Origin: Lysinibacillus sp. ZYM-1
GTDB lineage: Bacteria; Bacillota; Bacilli; Bacillales_A; Planococcaceae
Direction: 5' to 3'
DNA: 64,000 nucleotides
Assembly (NCBI RefSeq): GCF_001308875.1
Contig: NZ_KQ465114.1
Coordinates: 106,386 to 170,385 of the forward strand
Shown: positions 8,411 to 17,469 of the stretch, one piece after another
Position numbering within the stretch: position 1 is the stretch's first letter
Layout of the letters: each line of letters starts with the position of its first letter
Program-made: the position numbers and the translations under genes
The notes under the pieces: model-generated
What the model was told of the DNA's origin: nothing
The model's database searches: none
The model's input: only the letters and a program-made list of their open reading frames with translations

Positions 8411-11400
8411 TTATTCAAACATAGTTATTAAATCTTCTTCAGTAATAAAACTTTCACGCGGCTTACTGCCTCTTGCCTCTGAAATAAAGCCATGTGATTC
8501 CAACATATCAATTAAACGAGCAGCACGATTATAGCCAATATGATATTTTCGTTGAATCAATGAGGTAGAAGCTCCACCCTGTTCATAAACAAAACGGCAA
8601 ACATCTTCAAACAGATCATCCTGTTCTGCGGATACCTCTGTTTTCTTCAAAAGCTCCTCTTGATCGAAAATATAATCTGGCTCTCCTTGTTCACGAACAT
8701 GCTCAATGATTGCTTCAATTTCATCATCCGTGACAAACGTTCCCTGGAGACGGACTGGTGCAGACATACCGTTACCTAAATATAGCATATCGCCTCGTCC
8801 AAGTAACCTTTCTGCTCCCTGTCCATCCAAAATTGTACGAGAATCAATTTGTGAAGATACGGCAAAGGCAATACGTGTAGGAATATTGGATTTAATTAAC
8901 CCTGTAATAACGTCTACAGATGGTCTTTGTGTTGCTACAATTAAATGAATTCCACACGCACGTGCCTTTTGAGCAATACGGCAAATGGCCTCCTCTACAT
9001 CTGCTGGAGACATCATCATTAAATCGGCTAACTCATCAATAACAATTAAAATATAAGGTAATTTCAAACTATGTTCATTATTTTTATCTGCAATTGCATT
9101 ATAACGCGTAATGTCCCGTGCACCTGCATGCGCAAACAGTTGATAACGACGCTCCATCTCCTCCACTGCCCACTTAAGTGCTGCCGTTGCAGCCTTCACA
9201 TCTGTGATCACAGGGCTCACTAAGTGTGGGATATGATTAAACGGTGCCAGCTCTACCATTTTAGGGTCAATCAACATTAGCTTTAGTTCATGTGGTGCAG
9301 CTTTATATAATAAACTAACCAAAATGGAATTGATACAAACAGATTTACCTGACCCTGTCGCACCAGCAATTAAACCATGAGGCATTTTTCGTAAATCTAG
9401 TGTAACAGGCTTACCTGTTAGATCAAGACCTAGAGCTGCCTCTAACGGCGAATCTGATTCAAGGAAGGATGCACTATTCGTCACTTCTGACAATCGTACA
9501 GCTCTTGATACTCGGTTTGGAATCTCTATACCTATCGAACTTTTTCCAGGGATCGGTGCTTGAATACGAATATCCTTTGCTGCTAAGGCAAGTTTTAAAT
9601 CATCTGCTAAATTTCTGATTTTGCTAACTTTCGTACCGTGACTCACAGTAATTTCAAATTGAGTAACAGCAGGTCCCTGCATAATAGATTCAATTTGTGC
9701 GGAAACCTGGAAATAAGAAAGTGCTTCCACCAATGTATCGCCCTGTTGTTCCATCCAATCGGTATCCTGTGTTTTTTCCTCTGGTGGCTCTAAATATCCG
9801 TCAGAAGGCTTTTGATAAACATGAACAGGTTTTATTTCTTTATCTGCCTCTTGTGGTTCCAATTCCAATACTTGTTGTTGATTATCGACAGTTTCTACTG
9901 GCGTGGACTCTACAATTCCTGAAGTAACTTCAGTTGCTGAGACTATCTCTGACGCTAGCTCAGTTGTTGCAGATATTTCATCAGCACTAATTCTTTCGGT
10001 TTCTGCTCTTTCTTTCGTGGATACACTCGTCATAGTTGTTACAGGAGCCATTGTAATAACAGCTACAGGATCCTCTGATTTGTGTTCTGTAATGAAATCT
10101 TGTATGTCTTCTTCCTGTTGAGGTAATTCCATATCTTCTTGTACTTGACTGAACAAAGTAGATTGTGAATCGTTCTCTCCCTCAAGCTGTGGTTCAACTA
10201 ACTGTATAGCATCTGAATCAACGCATTCCGAAGTCAAGGATTGTTCCTCTTCTTCTGCTTCCATCACATCCATCAGCGCGTTTTCTATTGCTTCTGGATT
10301 GCTTTCTACACGAATGGGTTGTGACATTTTCAATTGCTGTTGAATTCGCCATTTTTCTTTATCTGTTTTTAACATTAAAACATTAAAAGGAATGCGACTT
10401 TTTTCTTCCTTTGGCATCGCATCAGATGATTGATCATCAACAAGTATTTGATTGTCCCCTTCATTAGCTGATGGCTGAACGACTGTTACCTCTCCGATAT
10501 GAATGGTAGAATTTTCAATTTGGACTTGTTCAACAATCAATTCTTTTACATGAATTTCAGACTGATCTGCTGAAAGCTGTTGTACCGCTTTATCTTGCAT
10601 AGCAGCTTCCTTCACTTGATCCTCAAATGTCATTGCAAAAGGTGTTGTTTGCGGTACCACTATATCCGTTGGCGTACTGTCCTGAAAATCTTTTTCTTCA
10701 TCCAACACATCATCAACAAATGTAATAGGCTCGATTGTTGGTTCACCGAATTCACGTTCGACTTCAACATGTTGATTTGTGTTAGTCAGTTCTTTTTCTT
10801 CTAGTATATTTTCATTAGGCTCATTTGTTGTCGCTTCTTTTAATGGTTGATGAATTGTCAACATTTCAGAGGCCATTCTAGTTGTTTCTTGTTTCTCGTG
10901 TTCTTCCTTTCTTTTATCTAATAACTCATTTATTGGACTTGGTTTCGCAAATCCATAAACTGGTGAAGGTACGTCTGTTGGTATAAAGCGTTTACGATTT
11001 TCAGGCAAATCGCTTTCAACTTTTTGAACTTTTTGAGCTTTCACCTGTATTTTATCTTTTGGTGCAGATGTATTCTTAGATATGGTTGACTCTTCTCGAT
11101 CTTGTGCATCGCGAAAAACTAAACTTGCTCTCGAACGATATTCCTGTTCAACAGGTTGACTTTTCATAGTTGTTTTTCTACCTGTGCGTTTTGAACGATT
11201 CGCTAACAAATCTCGTATCCCTGAGATATCGACATCATAAACCCTTGAATCAACAATATGATGGTTTAAATGTTTGGGTAAAGATAAATCCTCAATTTGT
11301 CCATAATAATCATCCTCTTCGGTCTGATCAAACATTTCTTTTTGGGGCGCATGTGACATCACACCTTCCTCATCATCAATCAATGGGAAACGGAAAGTTT

Positions 11401-11542
11401 TTTGCTTAGTCTTCGGAGATTCTTGTTGGATATGTAGTTGTTCTGCATGTTCCTCTCCATAGTCCTCATAAAACTCTTCATATTCGTACTCATACTCATC
11501 TTTATTTATAATTTTATTAATTTGTTTTTTAAACCAGTTCAC
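8411..11542 (-). CDS. sftA: SftA-type DNA translocase (FtsK/SpoIIIE family)
   Basis: This 1043-residue ATP-driven DNA pump is predicted to move chromosomal DNA away from the closing septum. The first roughly 580 residues are acidic, low in complexity and have no membrane segment, which distinguishes SftA (soluble) from SpoIIIE (membrane-anchored). The motor holds Walker A GATGSGKS (727-734), Walker B ILIVIDELADL (about 832-842) and the ATQRPSVDVITGLIK segment, and the last 65 residues or so form the winged-helix gamma domain that reads KOPS/SRS-type sequences. B. subtilis SftA is about 950 residues; the excess is in the linker, which is rich in Thr/Glu repeats (STKERAETERISADEISATT). It is transcribed apart from ytpR, which ends in a strong terminator. 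Confidence 0.94.
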   Translation of the reverse strand: MNWFKKQINKIINKDEYEYEYEEFYEDYGEEHAEQLHIQQESPKTKQKTFRFPLIDDEEGVMSHAPQKEMFDQTEEDDYYGQIEDLSLPKHLNHHIVDSRVYDVDISGIRDLLANRSKRTGRKTTMKSQPVEQEYRSRASLVFRDAQDREESTISKNTSAPKDKIQVKAQKVQKVESDLPENRKRFIPTDVPSPVYGFAKPSPINELLDKRKEEHEKQETTRMASEMLTIHQPLKEATTNEPNENILEEKELTNTNQHVEVEREFGEPTIEPITFVDDVLDEEKDFQDSTPTDIVVPQTTPFAMTFEDQVKEAAMQDKAVQQLSADQSEIHVKELIVEQVQIENSTIHIGEVTVVQPSANEGDNQILVDDQSSDAMPKEEKSRIPFNVLMLKTDKEKWRIQQQLKMSQPIRVESNPEAIENALMDVMEAEEEEQSLTSECVDSDAIQLVEPQLEGENDSQSTLFSQVQEDMELPQQEEDIQDFITEHKSEDPVAVITMAPVTTMTSVSTKERAETERISADEISATTELASEIVSATEVTSGIVESTPVETVDNQQQVLELEPQEADKEIKPVHVYQKPSDGYLEPPEEKTQDTDWMEQQGDTLVEALSYFQVSAQIESIMQGPAVTQFEITVSHGTKVSKIRNLADDLKLALAAKDIRIQAPIPGKSSIGIEIPNRVSRAVRLSEVTNSASFLESDSPLEAALGLDLTGKPVTLDLRKMPHGLIAGATGSGKSVCINSILVSLLYKAAPHELKLMLIDPKMVELAPFNHIPHLVSPVITDVKAATAALKWAVEEMERRYQLFAHAGARDITRYNAIADKNNEHSLKLPYILIVIDELADLMMMSPADVEEAICRIAQKARACGIHLIVATQRPSVDVITGLIKSNIPTRIAFAVSSQIDSRTILDGQGAERLLGRGDMLYLGNGMSAPVRLQGTFVTDDEIEAIIEHVREQGEPDYIFDQEELLKKTEVSAEQDDLFEDVCRFVYEQGGASTSLIQRKYHIGYNRAARLIDMLESHGFISEARGSKPRESFITEEDLITMFE

Positions 11543-11681
11543 TTCGTTTCACTCATTTCTCTTACACTTCATTTATAGCATTGTCTAGCCTTCTTCAAAT
11601 CCATAGCTCAATGTCTATATCGAAAAGCATACCATAAAAACCATCTTGAAACTTGCATTTAGAGGCTCATTCTACACAAAA

Positions 11682-11721
11682 AAATCGTTATGTTACTAGC
11701 ATATTAGTAACATAACGATTT
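11682..11721 (-). terminator. Strong terminator after ytpR
   Basis: Seventeen-base-pair stem (aaatcgttatgttacta / tagtaacataacgattt) followed on the minus strand by seven T. It lies between the ytpR stop and the sftA promoter region. Confidence 0.92.
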
Positions 11722-11804
11722 AGGGAATTTCACCTTGATACAATAGATAATATCGTGATAAAACCTTAGAATTTTAATAATTTTTTTATCAAATAAAAGA
11801 GTTT

Positions 11805-12419
11805 TTATTTGTTTGATGATTCAAATGCACTACCGATAATAGCATCTTCCGGTAAAATTAAAATTCCTTTTTCAGAAGGCGCATTCGGAATAGCTAACTC
11901 ACGCGCAGAACAAAGCATGCCATATGATTCCACACCTCTTAAATTTCCTTCTTTTATGAGCATTCCTGAAGGCATAACTGCGCCAATTTTTGCAACAACC
12001 ACCTTTTGACCTGCTTCAACATTTGGAGCACCGCAAACAATTTGTAATGTTTCATCTCCAACGTTCACAGAACAGATACTTAATTTATCAGCATTAGGAT
12101 GTTTTTCTTTCGTTTCTACATAACCTACGACAAATTTTGGAGAAAAATCAACATCCAGGCGAATATTAGCACCATTTTTTTCGATTGCTGTTGTTAGCTG
12201 CGCTACTAGTTCTGGTGTTACTTCAACTAATCCTTTTGCATCTGTTTGTACATAACTGCTTGCGTTAAATAAGTTAAAGGCTTTAATTTCCCCAGTTTGA
12301 GCTTCTTTTAAAATAGCAATATCCCCAGCACGTTCTACTTCGGTTTTCACAATAGACTCCGTTGCTAGTTGAACTAGTAATACATCTCCTACATGCTCTT
12401 TGTTGTAAAATACGTTCAT
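11805..12419 (-). CDS. ytpR: YtpR-like tRNA-binding domain protein
   Basis: The 204-residue protein carries a DUF4479-type N-terminal region and a C-terminal OB-fold tRNA-binding domain (about residues 95-195). The latter contains VVGYVETKEKHPNADKLSIC, VCGAPNVEAGQKVVVAKIGAVMP and YGMLCSARELAI, the same set found in the EMAP/Arc1p-like domain of PheT and MetG. The exact substrate is unknown. It overlaps ytpQ by ATGA, so translation of the two is coupled, and its ribosome site AAAGGAG lies inside ytpQ. Confidence 0.9.
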   Translation of the reverse strand: MNVFYNKEHVGDVLLVQLATESIVKTEVERAGDIAILKEAQTGEIKAFNLFNASSYVQTDAKGLVEVTPELVAQLTTAIEKNGANIRLDVDFSPKFVVGYVETKEKHPNADKLSICSVNVGDETLQIVCGAPNVEAGQKVVVAKIGAVMPSGMLIKEGNLRGVESYGMLCSARELAIPNAPSEKGILILPEDAIIGSAFESSNK

Positions 12420-13240
12420 TGTTTTTCTTGCTCCTTTTTCACTCTGTTTTTTGCTAAGATAAAGATCGGTTCTAATTCCCCATCTTCATAAATAAAAGAT
12501 AACGATGTGATCGGTACAGTACCGACAGCAAAGAAATGCATAGTCATCTGTGCTAATACATCATACCCTGTTTCATTCCGAATATCACCTATAATTAGCA
12601 CATCTTGATGGGGCACAGACAATGTCATATCCCCCTCCACTTGAGCACGCATTTCTTTTAAAAAGTTCTCATTTAAAATACGGCTTGCATCATAACCATC
12701 ATTCATATTGACAAAATAAAAGATATTTTCGGCTACCTCATCTTTTTTATAAGAAGTTGGTAATTGTTTTACCGAAAAGCGTGCCATTTCACGAATTTGC
12801 TCGACACTTAATTGTAAAGCATCTAGCATAGATTCATCGATAAAACGATAGGTTTTGCCTAAATCAAGCGCATAAAAAATACGTGTTTCGGCAGTATGGT
12901 CTGTTGTAATAAACGCATGTCCTTCTTTCGATGCTTGAGGATATGATGTTGCACGAATAACAGGATAAATTTGTGTAGTTGTCTGGAAACCCTGTTCTTT
13001 TTCTTGTTCCATTGCATTAAAAGTTTGCGAAATGGTATACACAACCTCATCAATTGCTGCTTCTTGCTTATCATTGTATTTTGCTAAAATCCCTGGTAAC
13101 GAGAGTTCCATTCCTTTTCCAATCGTCTTATGATTCAATCTTAATTTATCGTGCTTTTTATCGAAATGAAATTCGTATTTCTCCTCGTTTAATTGCTTTC
13201 TTAATAGCTCTACAAGTTGCTCTGACTTCAATTGCTTCAT
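12416..13240 (-). CDS. ytpQ: YtpQ-like DUF1444 protein
   Basis: This DUF1444 family cytoplasmic protein of about 274 residues has no signal peptide or membrane segment. The ATG at 13240 has AGGA ten nt upstream; the GTG at 13249 would sit on the ribosome site and is less likely. Visible conserved segments are IYPVIRATSYP, DLGKTYRFID and a C-terminal SLSFIYEDGELEPIFILAKNR. The biochemical role is unknown. The ytpQ-ytpR order is conserved with B. subtilis, although the thioredoxin-like ytpP usually next to it is not here. Confidence 0.88.
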   Translation of the reverse strand: MKQLKSEQLVELLRKQLNEEKYEFHFDKKHDKLRLNHKTIGKGMELSLPGILAKYNDKQEAAIDEVVYTISQTFNAMEQEKEQGFQTTTQIYPVIRATSYPQASKEGHAFITTDHTAETRIFYALDLGKTYRFIDESMLDALQLSVEQIREMARFSVKQLPTSYKKDEVAENIFYFVNMNDGYDASRILNENFLKEMRAQVEGDMTLSVPHQDVLIIGDIRNETGYDVLAQMTMHFFAVGTVPITSLSFIYEDGELEPIFILAKNRVKKEQEKQ

Positions 13241-13267
13241 TTTTCTCACATCCTGCCTTCAAAATGA

Positions 13268-13293
13268 AACGGCTCACATGTTTGTGAACCGTT
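13268..13293 (-). terminator. Weak hairpin between the lipoprotein gene and ytpQ
   Basis: Arms aacggctcaca and tgtgaaccgtt pair with one G-T on the minus strand and are followed by TCATTTT, an imperfect T run. It lies 28 nt before the ytpQ start, so it may act as a partial terminator or attenuator. Confidence 0.5.
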
Positions 13294-13311
13294 CTGTTCA
13301 AGCCTACCTAT

Positions 13312-13830
13312 TTACTTCATCTTAACCGAATGAACAATTTTCGTCATCTCATGCAAATTACCTTCTATATGTTTTGCCTGAGAAATTGTGGTCATTTTCA
13401 CACCACCACTACTCACAATGAGTTCCATTTCATTCTCTTCATCTGTCTTTAATACCGCTGTAAAGCCAAAACGGCCATCCTTATCATAAGTTGTTTCCTC
13501 AAGGATTTTGTCAGCTTCATTTTCTTTTAAAAGATTATAATAAAGTTTACTATCTCGCGCTTCTCTATCGTTAATGAAAAGGATAAAGCTTTCTTTTCCT
13601 TTTGAAATAACAATATTGTAAGCATCTGAACTATCTTCAATTTTAAAATTTGAAGGTAAGTATAAATTGATATCTCCAATTTCCTCGGTATGTTCTTCAG
13701 GCTCTTCTGCAAAAACCGTTTCTGTGAATTGAAGCCCGTTGGCAATTTGCTCATCGATCGATTGATTGCAGCCAGAAAGCATCAGAAGTAACAGCGTCAG
13801 GCCAATAGCTTTTAGCCATTTATATGACAT
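13312..13830 (-). CDS. Predicted lipoprotein of unknown function
   Basis: The 172-residue protein begins with a lipoprotein signal peptide: MSYKWLKAIGLTLLLLMLSGC, with lipobox LSGC and the acylated cysteine at residue 21. The mature part is acidic (EEPEEHTEEIGDINLYLPSNF) and predicted mostly beta, ending TKIVHSVKMK. GAAAGGAAG precedes the ATG. I do not recognise a named family. Its position next to ytpQ suggests only that it is a conserved neighbour. Confidence 0.8.
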   Translation of the reverse strand: MSYKWLKAIGLTLLLLMLSGCNQSIDEQIANGLQFTETVFAEEPEEHTEEIGDINLYLPSNFKIEDSSDAYNIVISKGKESFILFINDREARDSKLYYNLLKENEADKILEETTYDKDGRFGFTAVLKTDEENEMELIVSSGGVKMTTISQAKHIEGNLHEMTKIVHSVKMK

Positions 13831-13930
13831 GTCTCTCTTCCTTTCTCTTTCATTACTAACTTTTTTCTATTTTAAAAAAATTATTAGGAAGATGCAACCT
13901 CTCCGCATGCGTATCACTAATTCAATTTAA

Positions 13931-14452
13931 CTATTTTTCTGAAAATGTGAACAAATATTGACCAACCAAGAGTGATACAATATGCTCAAACATCATCTGT
14001 CTGCTTACTAAACCTTGTGTAAAAATCCCTACTGCTCCAGCCCCCTGACGAATATCTCTACGCTGTGTATATTGCTCCATGAGCGGGCCAAGCTCTCCAC
14101 CAGATCTAATTTCCTGGGCAATTTCTTTTGGTAGAATAATTTGCGCGCCTGCAGCTGCAAACGTTGTCCCATCGGATACTGTTAATGCACCCCAATTACA
14201 CACATACATTTCACCTTCTATTTCAGTTACGCCACCTTCTAAGCCAAAAGATAAAGATGCACCCGTTTTTATCATGGCATTTTTGGCACGGTTAATGGCA
14301 CCTAATCTCGTTTCCTCATTCGACATAGGTTGATCTGATACTTCAGAAGCAGCTTTCACATAGGTAAAGGTTGTATCCTCAAAATATTTTTGAGCTACAG
14401 CTTCAACTGCTTCAGTTTTCGCTTTATTAGTTGTTCCAATTGCTATTTTCAT
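13931..14452 (-). CDS. DUF84 family NTPase (inosine/xanthosine triphosphatase-like)
   Basis: The ATG at 14452 follows AGGGG and gives 173 residues; the extra upstream frame overlaps a terminator and has no ribosome site. The N-terminal MKIAIGTTNKAKTEAVE and the internal FGLEGGVTEIEGEMYVCNW and RSGGELGPLMEQY are typical of the DUF84/YjjX fold related to ITPases. Members hydrolyse non-canonical purine triphosphates such as XTP and ITP. The gene follows ytoP closely but behind its terminator, so expression would need read-through or a promoter in the 60-nt gap. Confidence 0.85.
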   Translation of the reverse strand: MKIAIGTTNKAKTEAVEAVAQKYFEDTTFTYVKAASEVSDQPMSNEETRLGAINRAKNAMIKTGASLSFGLEGGVTEIEGEMYVCNWGALTVSDGTTFAAAGAQIILPKEIAQEIRSGGELGPLMEQYTQRRDIRQGAGAVGIFTQGLVSRQMMFEHIVSLLVGQYLFTFSEK

Positions 14453-14478
14453 CAAACCCCTACTTTCTTTCCATAGAA

Positions 14479-14504
14479 AAAGATGCCTTTTTACAGGCAT
14501 CTTT
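14479..14504 (-). terminator. Terminator of ytoP
   Basis: Arms aaagatgcc/ggcatcttt with an 8-nt loop, followed on the minus strand by TTTTTC. It lies between the ytoP stop and the DUF84 start. Confidence 0.85.
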
Positions 14505-14512
14505 CCAACTTC

Positions 14513-15589
14513 TTATACATTAGCGCGAATAGACTCTAAAGTCGAACGATCTGCTTTTTTCACTAATTCAACAATTAATGCTTTAGCAGCAGCATAATCA
14601 TCAATGTGAATGATAGACGCAGATGTGTGAGTATAACGTGAGCAAACACCAATTACTGCACTTGGTACACCGTCGTTAGCTGTATGTACTCTACCAGCGT
14701 CAGTTCCACCCTGTGATACAAAGTATTGGTAAGGAATATGGTTAGATTCAGCTGTATCTAAAATGAATTCTCGCATACCACGATGTGTCACCATTGTAGG
14801 GTCTAGAATACGAAGTAATGTTCCTTTACCAAGCTGTCCAAATTGATCTTTTTTACCTGATGTATCATTTGCAGGTGATGCATCTAATGCAAAGAATAAA
14901 TCTGGTTTAATCATGTTTGCTGACACTTGAGCACCACGTAAACCAACCTCTTCCATTACATTTGCCCCTGAATATAAATGAGATCCAAGCTTATCATTTT
15001 TGACTTCTTTCATTAATTCAATTGCTAAACCACAGCCGTAGCGGTTATCCCAAGCCTTGGCCATAATTTTTTTCGGATTGGCCATTGGTGTAAATGGACA
15101 AACAGGAATGATGGATTGTCCTGGACGAACCCCTAATGCTACCGCATCTTCCTTGCTGTCAGCACCAATATCGATTAACATATTTTTTATATCCATAGGC
15201 TTAGAGCGTTCTGCATCCGTTAATAAATGCGGTGGGATAGATGCGATAACACCAGGGATAGCCCCATTTTTCGTATAGACTTCTACACGTTGTGCAAGCA
15301 TAACCTGGTTCCACCAGCCACCTAACGTCTGAAAACGGATCATGCCATTATCAGTAATAGAAGTAACCATAAACGCTACTTCGTCCATATGACCTGCAAC
15401 TAAAATTTTTGGAGCATCCGCAACATCACTATGCTTTACACCAAAAATCCCCCCCAAATTGTCTTGAACGATTTCATCTGAATACTTTTCCAACTCAGAT
15501 CGCATGAACGCGCGAACAGCGTGCTCATTACCAGGAGCGCCTGGTAACTCTGTTAATGTTTTAAATAATTGCAATGTTTCCTCATTCAT
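14513..15589 (-). CDS. ytoP: M42 family metallo-aminopeptidase YtoP
   Basis: This is a cytoplasmic dinuclear-metal aminopeptidase (glutamyl aminopeptidase/endoglucanase-like M42 family) of 358 residues. Metal-site motifs are [12 protein letters not shown] (about residue 65), [14 protein letters not shown] (about 180), the catalytic MEEVGLRGA (about 212), ALDASPAND and a late [15 protein letters not shown]. The ATG has GGGGAGAGAG upstream. It diverges from ytzB, as in B. subtilis. The natural peptide substrate is not known. Confidence 0.93.
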   Translation of the reverse strand: MNEETLQLFKTLTELPGAPGNEHAVRAFMRSELEKYSDEIVQDNLGGIFGVKHSDVADAPKILVAGHMDEVAFMVTSITDNGMIRFQTLGGWWNQVMLAQRVEVYTKNGAIPGVIASIPPHLLTDAERSKPMDIKNMLIDIGADSKEDAVALGVRPGQSIIPVCPFTPMANPKKIMAKAWDNRYGCGLAIELMKEVKNDKLGSHLYSGANVMEEVGLRGAQVSANMIKPDLFFALDASPANDTSGKKDQFGQLGKGTLLRILDPTMVTHRGMREFILDTAESNHIPYQYFVSQGGTDAGRVHTANDGVPSAVIGVCSRYTHTSASIIHIDDYAAAKALIVELVKKADRSTLESIRANV

Positions 15590-15753
15590 GTTGACTCTCT
15601 CCCCACGAAGTAGAATATTCTTCCTCGCCTATTGTAACATATTTATTTCCGAATTCGAAATATTGATACATTTCCTAAAACTGTTATCGTGTGAACGTGC
15701 ATTCACTCTATAGGCTATGCTAAAATATAGGTACAGAAAAAGGAGGAAGATGT

Positions 15754-16068
15754 ATGAAATTACGTGATTTTTTAATTGGTGTTGCAACTGGCTTAGCTGC
15801 CGCAGTCATTATTAAAGAAGCTAGTGAAAAAGTTTCTCCGTTCGTACCTGCAGGACAAGTACTTGAAAACATAAAAAAAGAATTTAAAAAGGATGCTCCG
15901 ATTGACGGTTCCTGGATTTTTATGAAAACAGAAGATTATACAAATGGTATCATTACTATTCCTGTTTATCGTGGAGGAATCTCGCGCATGCATGAGGGTG
16001 ACATGCAAACATTTGAATTTGCTGCTGATGCACGCTCTGGCGTTGTAGTAGAATTAACAGAGGTTTAA
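15754..16068 (+). CDS. ytzB: YtzB-like PepSY-domain small protein
   Basis: The 104-residue protein has an N-terminal hydrophobic segment (FLIGVATGLAAAVIIKEA) and a compact domain containing IDGSWIFMKTEDYTNG and an ending FEFAADARSGVVVELTEV, typical of PepSY-type domains. AAAGGAGGAAG precedes the ATG. PepSY domains are often linked to protease regulation, so the pairing with the divergent peptidase YtoP is suggestive, but no function is shown by the sequence. Confidence 0.85.
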   Translation: MKLRDFLIGVATGLAAAVIIKEASEKVSPFVPAGQVLENIKKEFKKDAPIDGSWIFMKTEDYTNGIITIPVYRGGISRMHEGDMQTFEFAADARSGVVVELTEV

Positions 16069-16087
16069 CCCTAAAAAAATGCAAAAG

Positions 16088-16117
16088 AAGCCATCTCATT
16101 TTTAATTGAGATGGCTT
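16088..16117. terminator. Bidirectional terminator between ytzB and the ATP-grasp gene
   Basis: Stem aagccatctca/tgagatggctt with an 8-nt loop, flanked by A and T tracts. It serves the two convergent genes. Confidence 0.88.
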
Positions 16118-16124
16118 TTCATTA

Positions 16125-17351
16125 TTATTCTGATAAACCTTTATTATTAAAGTATTTTTTATATTTACGATAATAATTTAAGTTATTAAGTGTTAGCTTC
16201 ACCCAACGCTTCGTATTCATATCTTCATTGAAGTAAAGGGAGTTTGTGTATTTGCCCTCACTAATTAATTTTTTCGCCTCTAACTTAAGCTTCTCGTTAG
16301 ATGCATATTTGAACAATACACCTTTTGGAATAATCATCCATAAATGTTTATCTTCCACGTATGTGACATCTTGTTCGATGTTTAACATATGATCATCAGC
16401 AACGTACTTCATTAAATTATGGCCACTTGCCGTTACATAATAACTAGATCGTCCATTACGTAAATTAATTTCAAACAGCTTGTACTGCTTATCACGAATA
16501 TCGTATTTCATATCGAAATTCGCAAAGCCTGTATAACCGATGTTCTCTAAAAAGTTACGTACTTGATCCATTAACTCTTTATCATAGGTTGTTACGATTG
16601 CTGCATAACTACCGATCCCTTCCGGAGAATGTTCTTCTAGAATAGGATTCCCTAGACACATCAGCTTCACTTTTCCGTCTTTGCCCACATAAGCATTGAG
16701 CACACGCATGTAAGAATCGTCACCAGGAATAAATTCTTGAATAATCATTGTGTCCTGATAGCTTGAGCTATAAATTGCTTTTAATATAGCTGTTTTTTCT
16801 GCATCATCATAAGCAACAAAAACTTTTTTCTTCCCCGGGAATTTACATGCCCAATATTCAACTGAGTTTGAAGCCTTTAAAATAATTGGGTACTCGAATG
16901 GGGGTGTGAAATTTTCATAGTTGTCTGCTGTTACAGTCGTTGTCCCTGGATATTTAAAATTGTATTTATCGCACATCTTGTAGAAATTCTCTTTAAGTAA
17001 GATCTCATCCATTAATGATTCATCAATGTAAGGCACAGTAAAATGCTCTTGTAGCGCTGGCTTATTTTTTATTATAAGCTTTGCATAATCGTCTCCACAC
17101 GCTAAAAGTAATAGTTTTTTATCTCCATACTTTTTTGCAACCTGTGCAAGAGCAGGGGCAAAAACATCCTGTTCATTTAGACGATCGATTTCTTGAAAAT
17201 GCAAGATATGACTATCCTGTGTTGCTGTTAAATGAGAACGTCCTAAGACAAGTGGTTTAATACCATATGCTTCATAAAATGCACGGGCCATACCATATGC
17301 ATTCATATCTGATCCTAGTAAAACTGGTAAAAATGGTTGTTCAGTCGCCAT
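16125..17351 (-). CDS. ATP-grasp carboxylate-amine ligase, candidate D-aspartate ligase
   Basis: This is an ATP-grasp enzyme of 408 residues. An N-terminal pre-ATP-grasp domain (PVLLGSDMNAYGMARAFYE, residues 7-25) is followed by the ATP-binding core with IILKASNS (about 154), MIIQEFIPGDDSYMRV (about 204) and the magnesium-site segment LFEINLRNGRSSYY (about 313). This architecture is that of ligases joining a carboxylate to an amine through an acyl-phosphate, including the D-aspartate ligase of Enterococcus faecium peptidoglycan. Lysinibacillus is known for A4alpha L-Lys-D-Asp peptidoglycan, so that role is a reasonable inference, not proven here. Other ATP-grasp ligases are possible. It stands alone, between terminators. 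Confidence 0.8.
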   Translation of the reverse strand: MATEQPFLPVLLGSDMNAYGMARAFYEAYGIKPLVLGRSHLTATQDSHILHFQEIDRLNEQDVFAPALAQVAKKYGDKKLLLLACGDDYAKLIIKNKPALQEHFTVPYIDESLMDEILLKENFYKMCDKYNFKYPGTTTVTADNYENFTPPFEYPIILKASNSVEYWACKFPGKKKVFVAYDDAEKTAILKAIYSSSYQDTMIIQEFIPGDDSYMRVLNAYVGKDGKVKLMCLGNPILEEHSPEGIGSYAAIVTTYDKELMDQVRNFLENIGYTGFANFDMKYDIRDKQYKLFEINLRNGRSSYYVTASGHNLMKYVADDHMLNIEQDVTYVEDKHLWMIIPKGVLFKYASNEKLKLEAKKLISEGKYTNSLYFNEDMNTKRWVKLTLNNLNYYRKYKKYFNNKGLSE

Positions 17352-17429
17352 GTTTATTTCAACTCTCTTTTATATTTTAGTATCGTGTTTAGTGTATCAT
17401 ATTTTCCTTCATCTTCACGAACAAAAAAG

Positions 17430-17463
17430 CGAGGTAATGACATTTTACATGTCAATTACCTCG
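17430..17463 (-). terminator. Terminator of ytnP
   Basis: Stem cgaggtaatgaca/tgtcaattacctcg with a one-base bulge; a TTTTTT run follows on the minus strand. It ends 7 nt after the ytnP stop. Confidence 0.85.
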
Positions 17464-17469
17464 TCATTG

